In this document: positions 43,041 through 52,707 of the stretch, piece by piece
Position numbering within the stretch: the stretch's first letter is position 1
How the letters are laid out: every line of letters starts with the position of its first letter
Program-made: the position numbers and the translations under genes
Assembly: GCF_028745515.1 (NCBI RefSeq)
Contig: NZ_JAQZSG010000010.1
Span: forward strand, 1 to 64,000
DNA: 64,000 bases
Direction: 5' to 3'
DNA from: Paenibacillus thermotolerans
Lineage (GTDB): Bacteria > Bacillota > Bacilli > Paenibacillales > YIM-B00363
Notes under the pieces: generated by a model
The model's database searches: none
What the model saw: only the letters and a program-made list of their open reading frames with translations
What the model was told of the DNA's origin: nothing

Positions 43041-45338
43041 ATGACGTCTAAAGAAGTTCGCATACGCGGAAAACACCGCTATCAAGTCACCGGTTGGAGA
43101 TATAGCACGGGTGTAAGGGCAGCGCTTTTGCTGTCGTTCGCCCTTATTTTTTATTTTTCCATCGCAGGCGATCTGATTAAACCGACCTATGACGTTGAAG
43201 TAGGAACGGAAAGCCGCGAAACGATTCTAGCGCCGGAGCGGCTTGAGGACAAGATCGCTACCGAAGTGGCGAAGGAAACGGCCTCCAAGCGGGTGCAGCC
43301 GGTCAGCACTATCGTCCCGATGAAAAATACGGAGCTGGTGGAGCGGCTGTTCGACGAGATCGAGAAAATCAATGCGGAGCAAAGCTTGACGGCCGAAGAA
43401 AAGGCGAGCATATACCGCAACAAATTGCCGGACGTATTTAATCAATATTACGAAGAATACGCACGCCGCCTGCAAAATACCGACTCGTACAATGAAACGC
43501 TGATCGCGGAAATGAAGAAAAGGCTTGCCGAGCAGCAGTACAGGTTCCCCGAAGAGGATTTGTTCAAGCTGCCGAAGGTGAAGGCCTCCCAGCTTCCGGA
43601 GATGGAGCAGGCGGTCATCGATATCGTGAACCGGCTGATGAGCGATCCCGTCAGCGATGCCTCTACGATTCGAGTGAAGGTGCCCGAGCTTGTGAACGCA
43701 TCTTCCGTAGACAGCAGCTTTGCGCGGGGGCTTGTGCAGGAGCTCGTCCGCTTTGTGCTGACGCCGAACCGGTTTTACGACGCCAAGGCGACGGAAGACG
43801 CAAGAGAGAAGGCGGTCCGCGAAACCGAAACGATTTATATCGAAGAAGGACAGCCGATCGTCGAGAAAGGGCAGAAAATAACGGAAGAAATTTACGCGAA
43901 GCTCGAGGCTGCCAATCTGATTCAAAATCGTGACAACAATTTGCTGCCGCGCATCGGGCTCATCATCATGGTGCTGCTGTTCACGGGAGCAATTTACGCC
44001 TTCGTATCCAGCAGCCGCATGAGCATCAAGAGCGACAACCGTCCGCTGCTGATGCTGCTGCTTATCTTCGCGATTAACGCCGTGGCGATGAAAACCGTCG
44101 CCATCGGTCAAGGGATCGATCCGTCCATCGCTTATTTGGCGCCGATTGCCATGGGCACGATGCTGATCGCGGTGCTTCTCGATGACCAGCTCGCTCTTAT
44201 TTCATCCGTTATATTCGGCATATTGTCGAGCATTATATTTAATACGAATCCGGATATCCTGTTCGATTTTGAATACGGATTTGCCGCAACGGTCGTCGGC
44301 TTTGTGTCGATGTTCGCCGTGCGCAAGGCAAGCCGGAGAGCGTCGATATTGCGGGCGGGCTTATCGGTTTCGATTTTTTCCGCTCTTACGGTCGGAATGC
44401 TCTCGCTCATTTCCGAATCCGGAAGCGCCGAGTATCAGGATATGCTGCTGGCGATCGCCTACGCTTTCACGGGCGGCCTGCTTACCGCCGTATTCGTCAT
44501 CGGCTTGATGCCGTTCTTTGAGGTGACCTTCGGCATCCTCTCGCCGCTGAAGCTGGTGGAGCTGTCGAATCCGAATCATCCGCTGTTGCGCAAGCTGCTG
44601 ACGGAAGCGCCGGGAACGTATCACCACAGCGTGATGGTGGGCAATCTCGCCGAAGCGGCGGCGGAGGCGGTCGGAGCGGACGGCTTGCTGTGCCGGGTCG
44701 GATCGTTCTATCACGACATCGGCAAGACGCGCAGGCCCGGCTACTTTATCGAAAATCAGATGAACCGGGAAAATCCGCACGATACGCTCGAGCCGAGCGT
44801 CAGCAAGGCGATTATCGTCGCCCATGCGAAGGACGGCGTCGATATGCTCGCGGACGCGAAAATTCCGAAGCCGATCCGCGACATCGCCGAGCAGCATCAC
44901 GGCACAACGCTGTTGAAATATTTTTATTTCAAAGCGCTGAAGCAGCTGGAGGAGAAGCAGGCGGCCGCAAACAGCGAAAGCATCGGGGACAAAGAGACGG
45001 CGGTTGCGGCTGAAACGATTCAAGAAGCGGATTTCCGCTATCCGGGTCCGAAGGCGCAAACGAAGGAAGCCGCCATCGTCGGCATCGCCGATTGCGTAGA
45101 GGCTGCCGTACGCAGCATGCGCAACCCGACCGTAGAGCAAATTGACGGGATGGTCCGCAAAATTATTAAAGACCGCCTGGACGACCAGCAGTTCCATGAG
45201 TGCGACATGACGCTGAAGGAGCTGGATACGATCGCGAAGAGCATGAAGGAAACGCTGCTCGGCATTTTCCACTCCCGTATCGAATATCCGGACAACCCTA
45301 CGGCGGCGAAAGAGAAGGAGGACCGCAAAACCTCATGA
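43041..45338 (+). CDS. pgpH: PgpH-type cyclic-di-AMP phosphodiesterase (7TM-HD)
   Basis: A membrane HD hydrolase that degrades the second messenger c-di-AMP in Firmicutes (B. subtilis YqfF, L. monocytogenes PgpH). 765 residues. One membrane segment near residue 30-45, a large extracytoplasmic domain (about 50-290), seven membrane segments (about 295-490, 7TMR-HD) and a cytoplasmic HD domain with YHHSVMVGN (His528-His529) and FYHDIGK (His558-Asp559), then AEQHHGTTLLKYFY. ATG with AGTAGGAGGCC upstream; the stop overlaps ybeY (ATGA). Confidence 0.95.
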   Translation: MTSKEVRIRGKHRYQVTGWRYSTGVRAALLLSFALIFYFSIAGDLIKPTYDVEVGTESRETILAPERLEDKIATEVAKETASKRVQPVSTIVPMKNTELVERLFDEIEKINAEQSLTAEEKASIYRNKLPDVFNQYYEEYARRLQNTDSYNETLIAEMKKRLAEQQYRFPEEDLFKLPKVKASQLPEMEQAVIDIVNRLMSDPVSDASTIRVKVPELVNASSVDSSFARGLVQELVRFVLTPNRFYDAKATEDAREKAVRETETIYIEEGQPIVEKGQKITEEIYAKLEAANLIQNRDNNLLPRIGLIIMVLLFTGAIYAFVSSSRMSIKSDNRPLLMLLLIFAINAVAMKTVAIGQGIDPSIAYLAPIAMGTMLIAVLLDDQLALISSVIFGILSSIIFNTNPDILFDFEYGFAATVVGFVSMFAVRKASRRASILRAGLSVSIFSALTVGMLSLISESGSAEYQDMLLAIAYAFTGGLLTAVFVIGLMPFFEVTFGILSPLKLVELSNPNHPLLRKLLTEAPGTYHHSVMVGNLAEAAAEAVGADGLLCRVGSFYHDIGKTRRPGYFIENQMNRENPHDTLEPSVSKAIIVAHAKDGVDMLADAKIPKPIRDIAEQHHGTTLLKYFYFKALKQLEEKQAAANSESIGDKETAVAAETIQEADFRYPGPKAQTKEAAIVGIADCVEAAVRSMRNPTVEQIDGMVRKIIKDRLDDQQFHECDMTLKELDTIAKSMKETLLGIFHSRIEYPDNPTAAKEKEDRKTS

Positions 45339-45802
45339 GTTTACGGCTCGATATGATGAATGAACAGGATGCCGTTTCGCTTCCGGACGGAATTGAGGAG
45401 ACGCTGCACCGGCTTTTGCGGCTGGCCGGCGAGTCGGAAGGGGTCGAAGCCGGCGAGGTGGCTTTGACGTTCGTGAACGACGAAGAAATCCGGGAGCTGA
45501 ACAAACAATATCGCGGCTTGGACAAGTCTACCGACGTATTGTCGTTCTCCATGTGGGAAGGCGAGGAATTGGCCGAGGCGCCTGAGCTGTCCGACGATCC
45601 GATCGGGGATATCGTCATATCCGCGGAAACGGCGAAGCGCCAAAGTGAAGAGTACGGCCATTCTTTGGAGCGGGAAATCGGCTTTTTGTTCGTGCACGGG
45701 TTTTTGCATCTGATCGGCTACGATCATCAGGACGAAGCTTCTGAGAAGGAAATGATCGGGAAGCAGGAACGGGTGCTGCAGCAAGCGGGATTAACCCGAT
45801 GA
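45335..45802 (+). CDS. ybeY: Endoribonuclease YbeY
   Basis: A zinc endoribonuclease involved in 16S rRNA 3' maturation and ribosome quality control. 155 residues. The zinc motif is HGFLHLIGYDH (His121, His125, His131); ALTFVNDEEIRELNKQYRG, DKSTDVLSFSM and DDPIGDIVIS are the family blocks. I start at ATG 45335, overlapping the pgpH stop, with GGAGGACCG upstream; the longer frame from 45200 is internal to pgpH. Followed by dgkA after seven bases. Confidence 0.96.
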   Translation: MSLRLDMMNEQDAVSLPDGIEETLHRLLRLAGESEGVEAGEVALTFVNDEEIRELNKQYRGLDKSTDVLSFSMWEGEELAEAPELSDDPIGDIVISAETAKRQSEEYGHSLEREIGFLFVHGFLHLIGYDHQDEASEKEMIGKQERVLQQAGLTR

Positions 45803-45809
45803 TACGGTT

Positions 45810-46175
45810 ATGAAATGGATTCGCGGTTTCAAATATGCATGGGAAGGAATGATTTACGGCTTCCGAACCGAGAAGCATATGCGGTTTCACGGCATTGCCG
45901 CTGCGGCAGCCGTTGCGTTGTCCGTATATGCACGGCTTGAAGCCGGGCAGTGGCTGTGGGTGCTGCTGTCGATCGCGCTCGTCTGGGCAGCCGAGCTGAT
46001 GAACACGGCGATTGAACGGGCCGTCGATTTGGCGTCGCCGGACAAGCATCCGTTCGCCAAAGCGGCGAAAGACGCTTCGGCTGCGGCGGTGCTTGTTTTG
46101 TCCGTCTTTGCGCTCGCCGTAGGAGCCATTGTGCTGCTGCCCCGCGTACTTGAGAAGGCTAACATATTTCAATAA
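45810..46175 (+). CDS. dgkA: Undecaprenol kinase / DgkA family
   Basis: A small integral membrane kinase of 121 residues; the Gram-positive enzymes phosphorylate undecaprenol (DgkA is a historical name). Three membrane segments. The family signature is ELMNTAIERAVDLASPDKHPFAKAAKDASAAAVLV, where Glu in NTAIE is catalytic, plus the N-terminal FKYAWEGMIYGFRTEKHMRFH. No convincing ribosome binding site is seen before ATG 45810, seven bases after ybeY, so it is probably translated by coupling. Confidence 0.93.
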   Translation: MKWIRGFKYAWEGMIYGFRTEKHMRFHGIAAAAAVALSVYARLEAGQWLWVLLSIALVWAAELMNTAIERAVDLASPDKHPFAKAAKDASAAAVLVLSVFALAVGAIVLLPRVLEKANIFQ

Positions 46176-46204
46176 ATATACTGTCGATTGGCTGGTGAAA
46201 CGCT

Positions 46205-46627
46205 TTGGTTGTAGCGCAATTCACGAATGAGCAGCTGCTGAAATTCGCCCGCGAGGCAAGGGAGCGGGCGTACGTTCCGTACTCCGGGTTTAAGGTCGGC
46301 GCGGCGCTGCTCGATAAAGAAGGACGAGTCCATTACGGATGCAATGTAGAGAACGGGACGTATACCCCGACGAACTGCGCGGAAAGAACCGCCTTGTTTC
46401 GGGCGATCGCCGACGGCGTGCAGCGGGGACAGTTTGCAGCCATTGCGGTCGTAGCCGATACGGCAGGACCTTGCACTCCTTGCGGCGTATGCCGCCAAGT
46501 GCTTTCCGAGCTTTGCTCTCCCGATATGCCGGTCATCATGAGCAATATAAAAGGCGACACCAAGGTGATGACTGTGTCCGAGCTGCTTCCCGGCGCCTTT
46601 ACTTTGGAGGAACGCACCGATGTCTAA
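46205..46627 (+). CDS. cdd: Cytidine deaminase
   Basis: Cdd deaminates cytidine and deoxycytidine to uridine in pyrimidine salvage. 140 residues. Zinc ligands Cys58 (with catalytic Glu60 in NCAERTA), Cys90 and Cys93 ([10 protein letters not shown]); FKVGAALLD at the N-terminus. TTG start at 46205 with GGTGAAA upstream. The end overlaps the era start by eight bases, so translation is coupled. Confidence 0.95.
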   Translation: MVVAQFTNEQLLKFAREARERAYVPYSGFKVGAALLDKEGRVHYGCNVENGTYTPTNCAERTALFRAIADGVQRGQFAAIAVVADTAGPCTPCGVCRQVLSELCSPDMPVIMSNIKGDTKVMTVSELLPGAFTLEERTDV

Positions 46628-47522
46628 CGCAAAAAAATTTCTTTCCGGCTTTGTGACGATTATCGGCCGGCCGAATGTCGGCAAATCGACCTTGATGAAT
46701 CAGGTCATCGGCCAAAAAATCGCCATTATGTCGGACAAGCCGCAAACGACGAGAAACAAAATTCACGGCGTGTATACGAACGATCAAATGCAAATCGTAT
46801 TTCTCGATACGCCGGGCATACATAAGCCGAACTCCAAGCTCGGCGATTATATGGTCAAGGTGGCGACCGACACGCTTAAAGAGGTGGACGTCGTGCTTAT
46901 GCTCGTCGACGTTTCGGCCGGGCTCGGCGGCGGAGACCGTTTTATTATCGAACAGCTGTCTGGTGTGAAAACCCCCGTCATTCTCGGGTTGAATAAAATC
47001 GACACCGTGGAGCCCGAAGCGCTTCTTCCCATCATTGCGCAGTATAAAGATTTGCATGCTTTTGCCGAAATCGTGCCGATCTCAGCAAAGCAGGGAAACA
47101 ATGTCGGAACGCTGCTTGAGCAAATCGGCAAATATTTGCCGGAGGGGCCGCAATATTACCCTGCGGACCAAGTGACGGACCATCCGGAGCAATTCGTCTG
47201 CGCCGAGCTCGTACGGGAAAAAATATTGCAAATGACGAAGGAAGAAATACCGCACTCCGTCGCGGTCGCTATCGAGGATATGCGGGCAAGGGACAACGGC
47301 ATTGTCGATATATCCGCCGTTATTTTCGTGGAGCGCGATTCGCAAAAGCCGATTTTGATCGGCAAAAAGGGCGCCATGCTTAAAGCGATCGGGGAGTCGG
47401 CCAGAAGAGATATCGAGCACCTGCTCGGATCGAAAATCTTTTTGCAGCTTTGGGTGAAGGTTAAGAAGGATTGGAGAAATGAAGAACGGATCTTGAAGGA
47501 CTTGGGCTTCAGGCACGATTAG
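46620..47522 (+). CDS. era: GTPase Era
   Basis: An essential GTPase that binds 16S rRNA and helps mature the 30S subunit. 300 residues. G1 is GRPNVGKS (16-23), G3 is DTPGI (in [12 protein letters not shown]), G4 is NKID (LNKIDTVEP). The C-terminal KH domain has [25 protein letters not shown] at 46620 with GGAGGAACG inside the cdd coding sequence. Last gene of the phoH-era run. Confidence 0.98.
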   Translation: MSNAKKFLSGFVTIIGRPNVGKSTLMNQVIGQKIAIMSDKPQTTRNKIHGVYTNDQMQIVFLDTPGIHKPNSKLGDYMVKVATDTLKEVDVVLMLVDVSAGLGGGDRFIIEQLSGVKTPVILGLNKIDTVEPEALLPIIAQYKDLHAFAEIVPISAKQGNNVGTLLEQIGKYLPEGPQYYPADQVTDHPEQFVCAELVREKILQMTKEEIPHSVAVAIEDMRARDNGIVDISAVIFVERDSQKPILIGKKGAMLKAIGESARRDIEHLLGSKIFLQLWVKVKKDWRNEERILKDLGFRHD

Positions 47523-47633
47523 CGCACCGACGCATCGTTACGGTTACCATCAATTGCATGGGATAGCAACCTCGCCGGCGTATCATTCTAGATGTACAAG
47601 CGTCATTTCATTACACCGGAAAGGATGAATACG

Positions 47634-47786
47634 ATGCGAGACTTTTCGTGGAAGTATTTTACTTTGACTGGAGATGTCGATGCTTACATGCTGTTTAAAG
47701 AGTGGGACCAAATGCAAAGTTCCACAGACGTCCATCCAGACGAAATTCCGGGAGATGAAGATGCGGAGGTATGCAGTATCGAGTAG
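47634..47786 (+). CDS. yqzL: YqzL-like small protein
   Basis: A 50-residue protein between era and recO, where B. subtilis has yqzL. The sequence DFSWKYFTLTGDVDAYMLFKE fits the YqzL family pattern (F-W..F..TG.V..Y.L.KE). ATG at 47634 has GGAAAGG nine bases upstream; another ATG at 47625 lies too close to that site. It overlaps the start of recO by 16 bases. Function unknown. Confidence 0.82.
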   Translation: MRDFSWKYFTLTGDVDAYMLFKEWDQMQSSTDVHPDEIPGDEDAEVCSIE

Positions 47787-48532
47787 AGGGCATTGTTATT
47801 CGTGCCACCGCTTACGGTGAGGGCAACCTGATCGTTACTTTGTACACCGAAGGCAGCGGCAAGATCGGGGTGATGGCGAGAGGGGCCAAGAAGACGAGAA
47901 GCCGTCTCGGCGCCGTCACCCAATTATATACATACGGCGAATACTTGTTTTTCAAATCTAGTGCCGGGTCTCTCGGCACTTTGCAGCATGCGGAAATTAT
48001 CGATTCTTATCCAAACATCCGAGCCGATTTGCGCAATTCCTCCTATGCGGCCTATTTTGCCGAATTGGTAGACCGCTTTCTCCCCGACGACGAAGCATCT
48101 TCTTTTCTGTTCGAGCAGCTGAAGGCTTCGCTGGCCGCTTTGAATGAAGGGAAGGATCCGCAAATCGTTTCGCATATTCTCGAGATGAAGCTGTTTTCCG
48201 CCTCCGGCTACGCCCCGAATTTGTTGGAATGCGCTTTTTGCGGGAAGCCGCTTGACCCGGAGCGGCCGTTGTTCAGCGTATCGCTCGGCGGCGTCGTATG
48301 TCCGGGCTGCGCGCCGAAGGCGGCGGATTGCGAGGCGATGAAGCCGAACATATGGAAGCTGCTGCGGCTGCTGCAGGCGACCGATGCGCGTAAGATAGGA
48401 AACATAAGCGTCGGCAAGGAATCGAAAGCGGCGGTCAAGGCCGTCATCCGAAAGTGGATGGATGCGCATGCGGACATCCGGTTAAAAACCCGGAGCGTAC
48501 TCGACCAAGTGGAAGCAGTGTACGATTCTTGA
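47771..48532 (+). CDS. recO: DNA repair protein RecO
   Basis: RecO loads RecA onto SSB-coated single-stranded DNA with RecR. 253 residues. N-terminal OB fold (YRVEGIVIRATAYGEGNLIVTLYT), then a helical domain with a zinc finger: Cys154 and Cys157 (LECAFCGKP) with Cys177 and Cys180 (VVCPGCAPK). ATG at 47771 inside the yqzL tail. Followed by the T-box leader of glyS. Confidence 0.96.
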   Translation: MQYRVEGIVIRATAYGEGNLIVTLYTEGSGKIGVMARGAKKTRSRLGAVTQLYTYGEYLFFKSSAGSLGTLQHAEIIDSYPNIRADLRNSSYAAYFAELVDRFLPDDEASSFLFEQLKASLAALNEGKDPQIVSHILEMKLFSASGYAPNLLECAFCGKPLDPERPLFSVSLGGVVCPGCAPKAADCEAMKPNIWKLLRLLQATDARKIGNISVGKESKAAVKAVIRKWMDAHADIRLKTRSVLDQVEAVYDS

Positions 48533-48546
48533 CTCGCAGGAGAAAA

Positions 48547-48576
48547 TTGTTTAAAATCAACAAAAGTAAATGTAAT
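48547..48576 (+). promoter_or_regulatory. Candidate promoter of the glyS T-box leader
   Basis: TTGTTT (48547-48552), 18-base spacer, TGTAAT (48571-48576), immediately upstream of the T-box RNA. Confidence 0.5.
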
Positions 48577-48584
48577 GAATTGCA

Positions 48585-48830
48585 TATGCGAAACGGATCG
48601 GCGCGTTGAAGAAAATAAGCTTTCTTAATCGGGATTGCAGCGAACGGGGTACGGTGAAAGCCCGGATTCGGTTGAGAAAGGATTCGGCGATTTTCGGAGC
48701 GTTCACGTTTCGGCACCAAAAAAGTGGGTATGACGCGTTCTTTATGAACAGTCAACGGCCAAGTAGGGTGGAACCGCGGGAAATGAGCCCGTCCCTACGT
48801 CTGATTCAGGCGTAGAGGCGGGTTTTTTAT
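48585..48830 (+). promoter_or_regulatory. T-box leader, glycine-responsive
   Basis: The conserved T-box sequence AGGGTGGAACCGCG lies at 48765-48778. Its bulge TGGA can pair with the UCCA end of tRNA-Gly (discriminator U). The T-box side pairs as an antiterminator (TAGGG..GGG with CCC..CCCTA). The competing terminator, CCCGTCCCTACG (48788-48799) with CGTAGAGGCGGG (48811-48822) and a T6 run, is strong. A candidate glycine specifier GGC occurs at 48686-48688, although I did not fold Stem I fully. The downstream gene is glycyl-tRNA synthetase, consistent with uncharged tRNA-Gly relieving termination. Confidence 0.92.
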
Positions 48831-48873
48831 TTTTGTTTTCACAAGAATTGACGGTATAAGGAGAGAACAAGGT

Positions 48874-50262
48874 ATGACGACAGCCGCAACTATGGAAGCC
48901 GTAACGGCGCTGGCTAAGCATCGGGGCTTTATTTTCCCCGGTTCGGAAATTTACGGGGGCCTCGCGAACACTTGGGATTACGGTCCTCTCGGGGTTGAGC
49001 TGAAAAACAACATCAAACGGGCTTGGTGGAAAAAATTCATTCAAGAGTCCCCGTATAACGTCGGTTTGGACGCTGCCATTCTGATGAATCCGCAAACGTG
49101 GGTCGCATCCGGCCATGTCGGCAACTTCAACGATCCGATGATCGACTGCAAGCAGTGCAAGTCGAGACATCGCGCCGATAAATTGATTGAGAACGCCCTT
49201 TCCGAGAAAGGTCAGGAAATCGTCGTCGACGGCATGTCCTTCGACCAAATGATGGAGCTCATCCGCGAGCATCATATCGTTTGCCCGGACTGCGGCGCGT
49301 TCGACTACACGGATATTCGGCAGTTCAACCTGATGTTCAAGACGCATCAGGGCGTAACGGCTTCTTCCGCGAACGAGGTATATTTGCGTCCGGAGACGGC
49401 GCAGGGCATCTTCGTCAACTTCAAGAACGCGCAGCGTACCATGCGGCGCAAGCTGCCGTTCGGCATCGGCCAAATCGGCAAAAGCTTCCGCAATGAAATT
49501 ACGCCGGGCAACTTTACGTTCCGTACGCGTGAATTCGAGCAAATGGAGCTTGAGTTTTTCTGCAAGCCCGGCGAGGATTTGCAGTGGTTCGAATATTGGC
49601 GCTCGTTCTGCCGCGAATGGCTGCTCGGCCTCGGCATGAAGGAAGAGAACATGCGCCTGCGCGACCATTCCGAGGACGAATTGTCGCATTACAGCAACGC
49701 AACGACCGATATCGAGTACAAATTCCCGTTCGGCTGGGGCGAGCTTTGGGGCATCGCTGACCGGACCGATTACGATTTGAAGCAGCATATGGAGCATTCC
49801 GGCGAAGATTTCCATTACCACGATCAAGAAACCGGAGAAAAGTATATTCCGTATTGTATAGAGCCTTCCCTCGGTGCCGACCGCGTAACGCTCGCGTTTC
49901 TGGTCGACGCTTACGAGGAGCAGCAGCTGGAAGGCGACGACAGCCGCGTCGTGCTTCGCCTTCATCCGGCAATTGCGCCGTATAAGGCTGCGGTGTTCCC
50001 GCTTTCCAAGAAGCTGAACGAAGGCGCACAGAAGGTGTTCGCGCAGCTGTCCAAATCGTTCATGGTCGATTACGACGATGCAGGCTCGATCGGCAAACGG
50101 TACCGCAGGCACGATGAAATCGGCACGCCGTTCTGCATTACGTACGACTTCGATTCCGAGACGGACGGTCAAGTTACGGTTCGAAACCGCGATACGATGG
50201 AGCAAGTGCGCATGCCGATCGACGGGCTGACGGCGTTCTTGCGGGAGAAGACGGATTGGTAA
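48874..50262 (+). CDS. glyS: Glycine-tRNA ligase, single-chain alpha2 type
   Basis: Charges tRNA-Gly. 462 residues, class II synthetase of the homodimeric type (as in Thermus, archaea and eukaryotes), not the alpha2beta2 GlyQ/GlyS type of B. subtilis. Motif 1 region [19 protein letters not shown], a zinc-like pair CKQCK and CPDCG, motif 2 [24 protein letters not shown], motif 3 [14 protein letters not shown] and the C-terminal anticodon-binding domain ([17 protein letters not shown]). It sits where B. subtilis has glyQ-glyS. Regulated by the T-box upstream; AAGGAGAGAACAAGGT precedes the ATG. Confidence 0.97.
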   Translation: MTTAATMEAVTALAKHRGFIFPGSEIYGGLANTWDYGPLGVELKNNIKRAWWKKFIQESPYNVGLDAAILMNPQTWVASGHVGNFNDPMIDCKQCKSRHRADKLIENALSEKGQEIVVDGMSFDQMMELIREHHIVCPDCGAFDYTDIRQFNLMFKTHQGVTASSANEVYLRPETAQGIFVNFKNAQRTMRRKLPFGIGQIGKSFRNEITPGNFTFRTREFEQMELEFFCKPGEDLQWFEYWRSFCREWLLGLGMKEENMRLRDHSEDELSHYSNATTDIEYKFPFGWGELWGIADRTDYDLKQHMEHSGEDFHYHDQETGEKYIPYCIEPSLGADRVTLAFLVDAYEEQQLEGDDSRVVLRLHPAIAPYKAAVFPLSKKLNEGAQKVFAQLSKSFMVDYDDAGSIGKRYRRHDEIGTPFCITYDFDSETDGQVTVRNRDTMEQVRMPIDGLTAFLREKTDW

Positions 50263-50276
50263 AGCGGCTCGCGCCG

Positions 50277-50298
50277 CCTTCGAAAGAAGGATTTTTTC
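50277..50298 (+). terminator. Terminator after glyS
   Basis: CCTTC (50277-50281) pairs with GAAGG (50286-50290) around a GAAA loop, followed by ATTTTTTC. Short stem but typical T-tail. Confidence 0.65.
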
Positions 50299-50320
50299 AG
50301 TTTTTACCGTATATAATAGT

Positions 50321-50812
50321 ATGGTGAAAAATGAGATGAACCCTATTAACGTATCGCCAAAGGTTTTAGTCGATGCAGACGCATGTCCCGTTAAGGAGGA
50401 AATCGCCTATGCGGCGGTGCCGCTGGGCATTCCCGTATGGATGGTTTCCTCCTATAATCATGTACTGCCCGAATTCTCCGGAGTGACGAATATAACGGTG
50501 GACGCCGTTTCGCAAGCGGCCGATTTGTACATCGCCAACCGTCTTGCGCACGGAGATGTGCTCGTTACCGGTGACTACGGTCTCGCCACGATCGGGCTGG
50601 CCAAGCGGGCATTCGTATTGTCTCCGCGCGGAATGGTGTTTACGAACGATAATATCGACCGTTTGTTGGACGAGCGTCATGCCGCCGCCAAGCGCAGAAG
50701 GGCAGGCAAACGGACGAAAGGGCCGAAGCCGCTCACCGATCAGGAGAAAGACATCTTTCTACAAGTTTTGACAAAAGTTTTACGCGGCTTGCAGGAGAAC
50801 GGACACACATAG
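50321..50812 (+). CDS. yqxD: YqxD/YaiI family protein (UPF0178, DUF188)
   Basis: A conserved protein of unknown function, predicted PIN-like nuclease fold. About 158-163 residues. Diagnostic: VLVDADACPVKEEI at the N-terminus, NITVDAVSQAADLYIANRLAHGDVLVTGDYGLA, and FTNDNID. It lies directly upstream of dnaG as in B. subtilis. Start uncertain: ATG 50321 follows a TATAAT at 50312-50317 too closely to be downstream of that promoter's start site; ATG 50336 is an alternative. No strong ribosome binding site in either case. Confidence 0.88.
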   Translation: MVKNEMNPINVSPKVLVDADACPVKEEIAYAAVPLGIPVWMVSSYNHVLPEFSGVTNITVDAVSQAADLYIANRLAHGDVLVTGDYGLATIGLAKRAFVLSPRGMVFTNDNIDRLLDERHAAAKRRRAGKRTKGPKPLTDQEKDIFLQVLTKVLRGLQENGHT

Positions 50813-50850
50813 CGAATACTATAGATGCAATTCGGAACGTGGTGGTAGGT

Positions 50851-52689
50851 ATGAAACCGGGAACAATCCCAAGCGAAGTCATTGAAGCGGTGTTGAAGAA
50901 GACGGACATCGTCGATGTTGTAAACCGATACGTTTCATTGACGAAGCGCGGTCGAAACCATTTGGGTTTATGCCCTTTCCATTCCGAAAAATCGCCTTCC
51001 TTCAACGTCTCTCAAGAGCTGCAAATTTTTCGCTGCTTCGGCTGCGGAGCTACCGGTGACGTGATCAAGTTTCTTATCAATATTGAGGGAATCACGTTTC
51101 CGGAAGCGGTGCGGTCTCTTGCGGAAGAGACGGGGATTCAGCACGATTTTTCCGCGGAACGGGCAGAACTGACGCCTGAGCAGCGGGAAGCGCAGACGAT
51201 GGTCGCCGCGAACGAGGAAGCCGTCAAATTTATGCACTACGTGCTTAACAACACCGCGCAAGGACAGAAGGCTTATCAATATTTGAAGGAACGCGGCTTT
51301 ACGCAGAGGCTGATCGACGAGTTTCGCCTCGGGTACGCCCCGCCGAATTGGGACGTGCTGACAAAGCATCTGCTCTCCAAGCAATTCCCTCTAGCGCTGC
51401 TGGAGAAAGCCGGTCTTGTCGTTCGAAGAACGGAGGGCGACGGCGCCTTCGACCGGTTCCGGGATCGGGTCATGTTTCCGATCGAGGACGGCCAAGGCAG
51501 AACGATTGCCTTCGGGGGACGAACGCTGGGGAACGAGCAGCCGAAATATTTGAACTCGCCCGACAGCCCGCTGTTTCACAAAAATCGCGTGCTGTACAGG
51601 CTCCACGCCGCGAAAGCTTCGATCCGAAAGCTGCGCGAAGCGGTTTTGTTTGAAGGCTATGCGGACGTCATCAAGGCCTGGGAAGCCGGCGTCGACAATG
51701 GCGTCGCCACCTTGGGAACGGCCTTGACGGAGCATCATATCCAGACGCTCAGGCGTTATTGCGACCGGGTCGTCATTTGCTACGACGGCGATCGCGCAGG
51801 GATGAACGCGGCGCACAAATGCGTGCTCCTATGCGAGAAGCTTGGGATGCAGGCATCCGTTGCGTTAATTCCGGACGGCTTGGATCCGGACGAGTATATA
51901 GGGAAGCACGGAGGGGACAAATTCCGCTCCGCCATCATCGGAAATGCGGTTCCGTCGACGAAATATAAAATACTATATTTGAAGAAGGAACATACACTAC
52001 AAGATGATGGGAGTAAGCTTTCCTACGTTCGTGCGGCGCTGGGCATCATCGCGGCCCTTTCGTCGCCGACGGAACGGGAGCATTACGCGAAGGAGCTTTC
52101 CCAAGAGGTCCATTATTCCTTTGAATCTCTGAAACAAGAGATGAACGAAATTCGTCAAAAAATGAGATATCAAGGGGATAAGAACGAAAATCAGTGGAAT
52201 AATGATATGAATGACAAGGGGACTTCCGCGCAAGCGATCCCCGCATTGCGTCCGGCCTACCAGAGTGCGGAGCGGCAGCTCTTATCCGCGATGATGCACA
52301 GCGGCGATGTCGCGGAGCTCGTTCGCGAAAGGCTTGGCGACGGTTTTTATGTGGAGGCTCATGCAGCTCTAGCTGCTTTTCTATATGCATATTACGCTGA
52401 AGGCAAGCGCCCGAATCCCCCGGCCTTCATTTCGGGCTTGGAGGATGACAGGCTCATGGCGCTCGCCGGCTCCATTCTGCTTCAGTTTCCCCAAGAGGCC
52501 ATCAACGAGCAAGTGATCGAAGACAGCCTCAAGGAAATACGGAAGCACGGTATGGAGCTTACATTAAAGCAGAAGCAACATGCGCTTACTTTAGCCGAAC
52601 GCGAGGGCGACTTCGCCAAGTCGGCGCAAATCGGTATCGAGATTATTGCCCTAGAGAAGGAAATGAAGCAGCAGGCCCAACGGATCTAG
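50851..52689 (+). CDS. dnaG: DNA primase DnaG
   Basis: Synthesises RNA primers for replication forks, recruited by the DnaB/DnaC helicase. 612 residues. The N-terminal zinc-binding domain has CPFHSEKSPSF and CFGCGATGD (Cys41, His44, Cys62, Cys65). The core has the Toprim motifs FEGYADVIKAWEAG and CYDGDRAGMNAA, with RVMFPIEDGQGRTIAFGGR. The C-terminal helicase-binding helical domain follows a linker (about 430-470, Asn/Met-rich). ATG at 50851 with GGTGGTAGGT upstream; GTG codons at 50839 and 50842 are alternatives. Next gene rpoD, 18 bases on: the classic macromolecular synthesis pair. Confidence 0.97.
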   Translation: MKPGTIPSEVIEAVLKKTDIVDVVNRYVSLTKRGRNHLGLCPFHSEKSPSFNVSQELQIFRCFGCGATGDVIKFLINIEGITFPEAVRSLAEETGIQHDFSAERAELTPEQREAQTMVAANEEAVKFMHYVLNNTAQGQKAYQYLKERGFTQRLIDEFRLGYAPPNWDVLTKHLLSKQFPLALLEKAGLVVRRTEGDGAFDRFRDRVMFPIEDGQGRTIAFGGRTLGNEQPKYLNSPDSPLFHKNRVLYRLHAAKASIRKLREAVLFEGYADVIKAWEAGVDNGVATLGTALTEHHIQTLRRYCDRVVICYDGDRAGMNAAHKCVLLCEKLGMQASVALIPDGLDPDEYIGKHGGDKFRSAIIGNAVPSTKYKILYLKKEHTLQDDGSKLSYVRAALGIIAALSSPTEREHYAKELSQEVHYSFESLKQEMNEIRQKMRYQGDKNENQWNNDMNDKGTSAQAIPALRPAYQSAERQLLSAMMHSGDVAELVRERLGDGFYVEAHAALAAFLYAYYAEGKRPNPPAFISGLEDDRLMALAGSILLQFPQEAINEQVIEDSLKEIRKHGMELTLKQKQHALTLAEREGDFAKSAQIGIEIIALEKEMKQQAQRI

Positions 52690-52707
52690 GGAGGAGGGAG
52701 TTGTCGT

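Noticed and set aside
48742-50205. 487-codon open frame antisense to glyS
   Set aside because: Mirror frame of a strongly biased GC3 gene, without a ribosome binding site, and running into the T-box leader.
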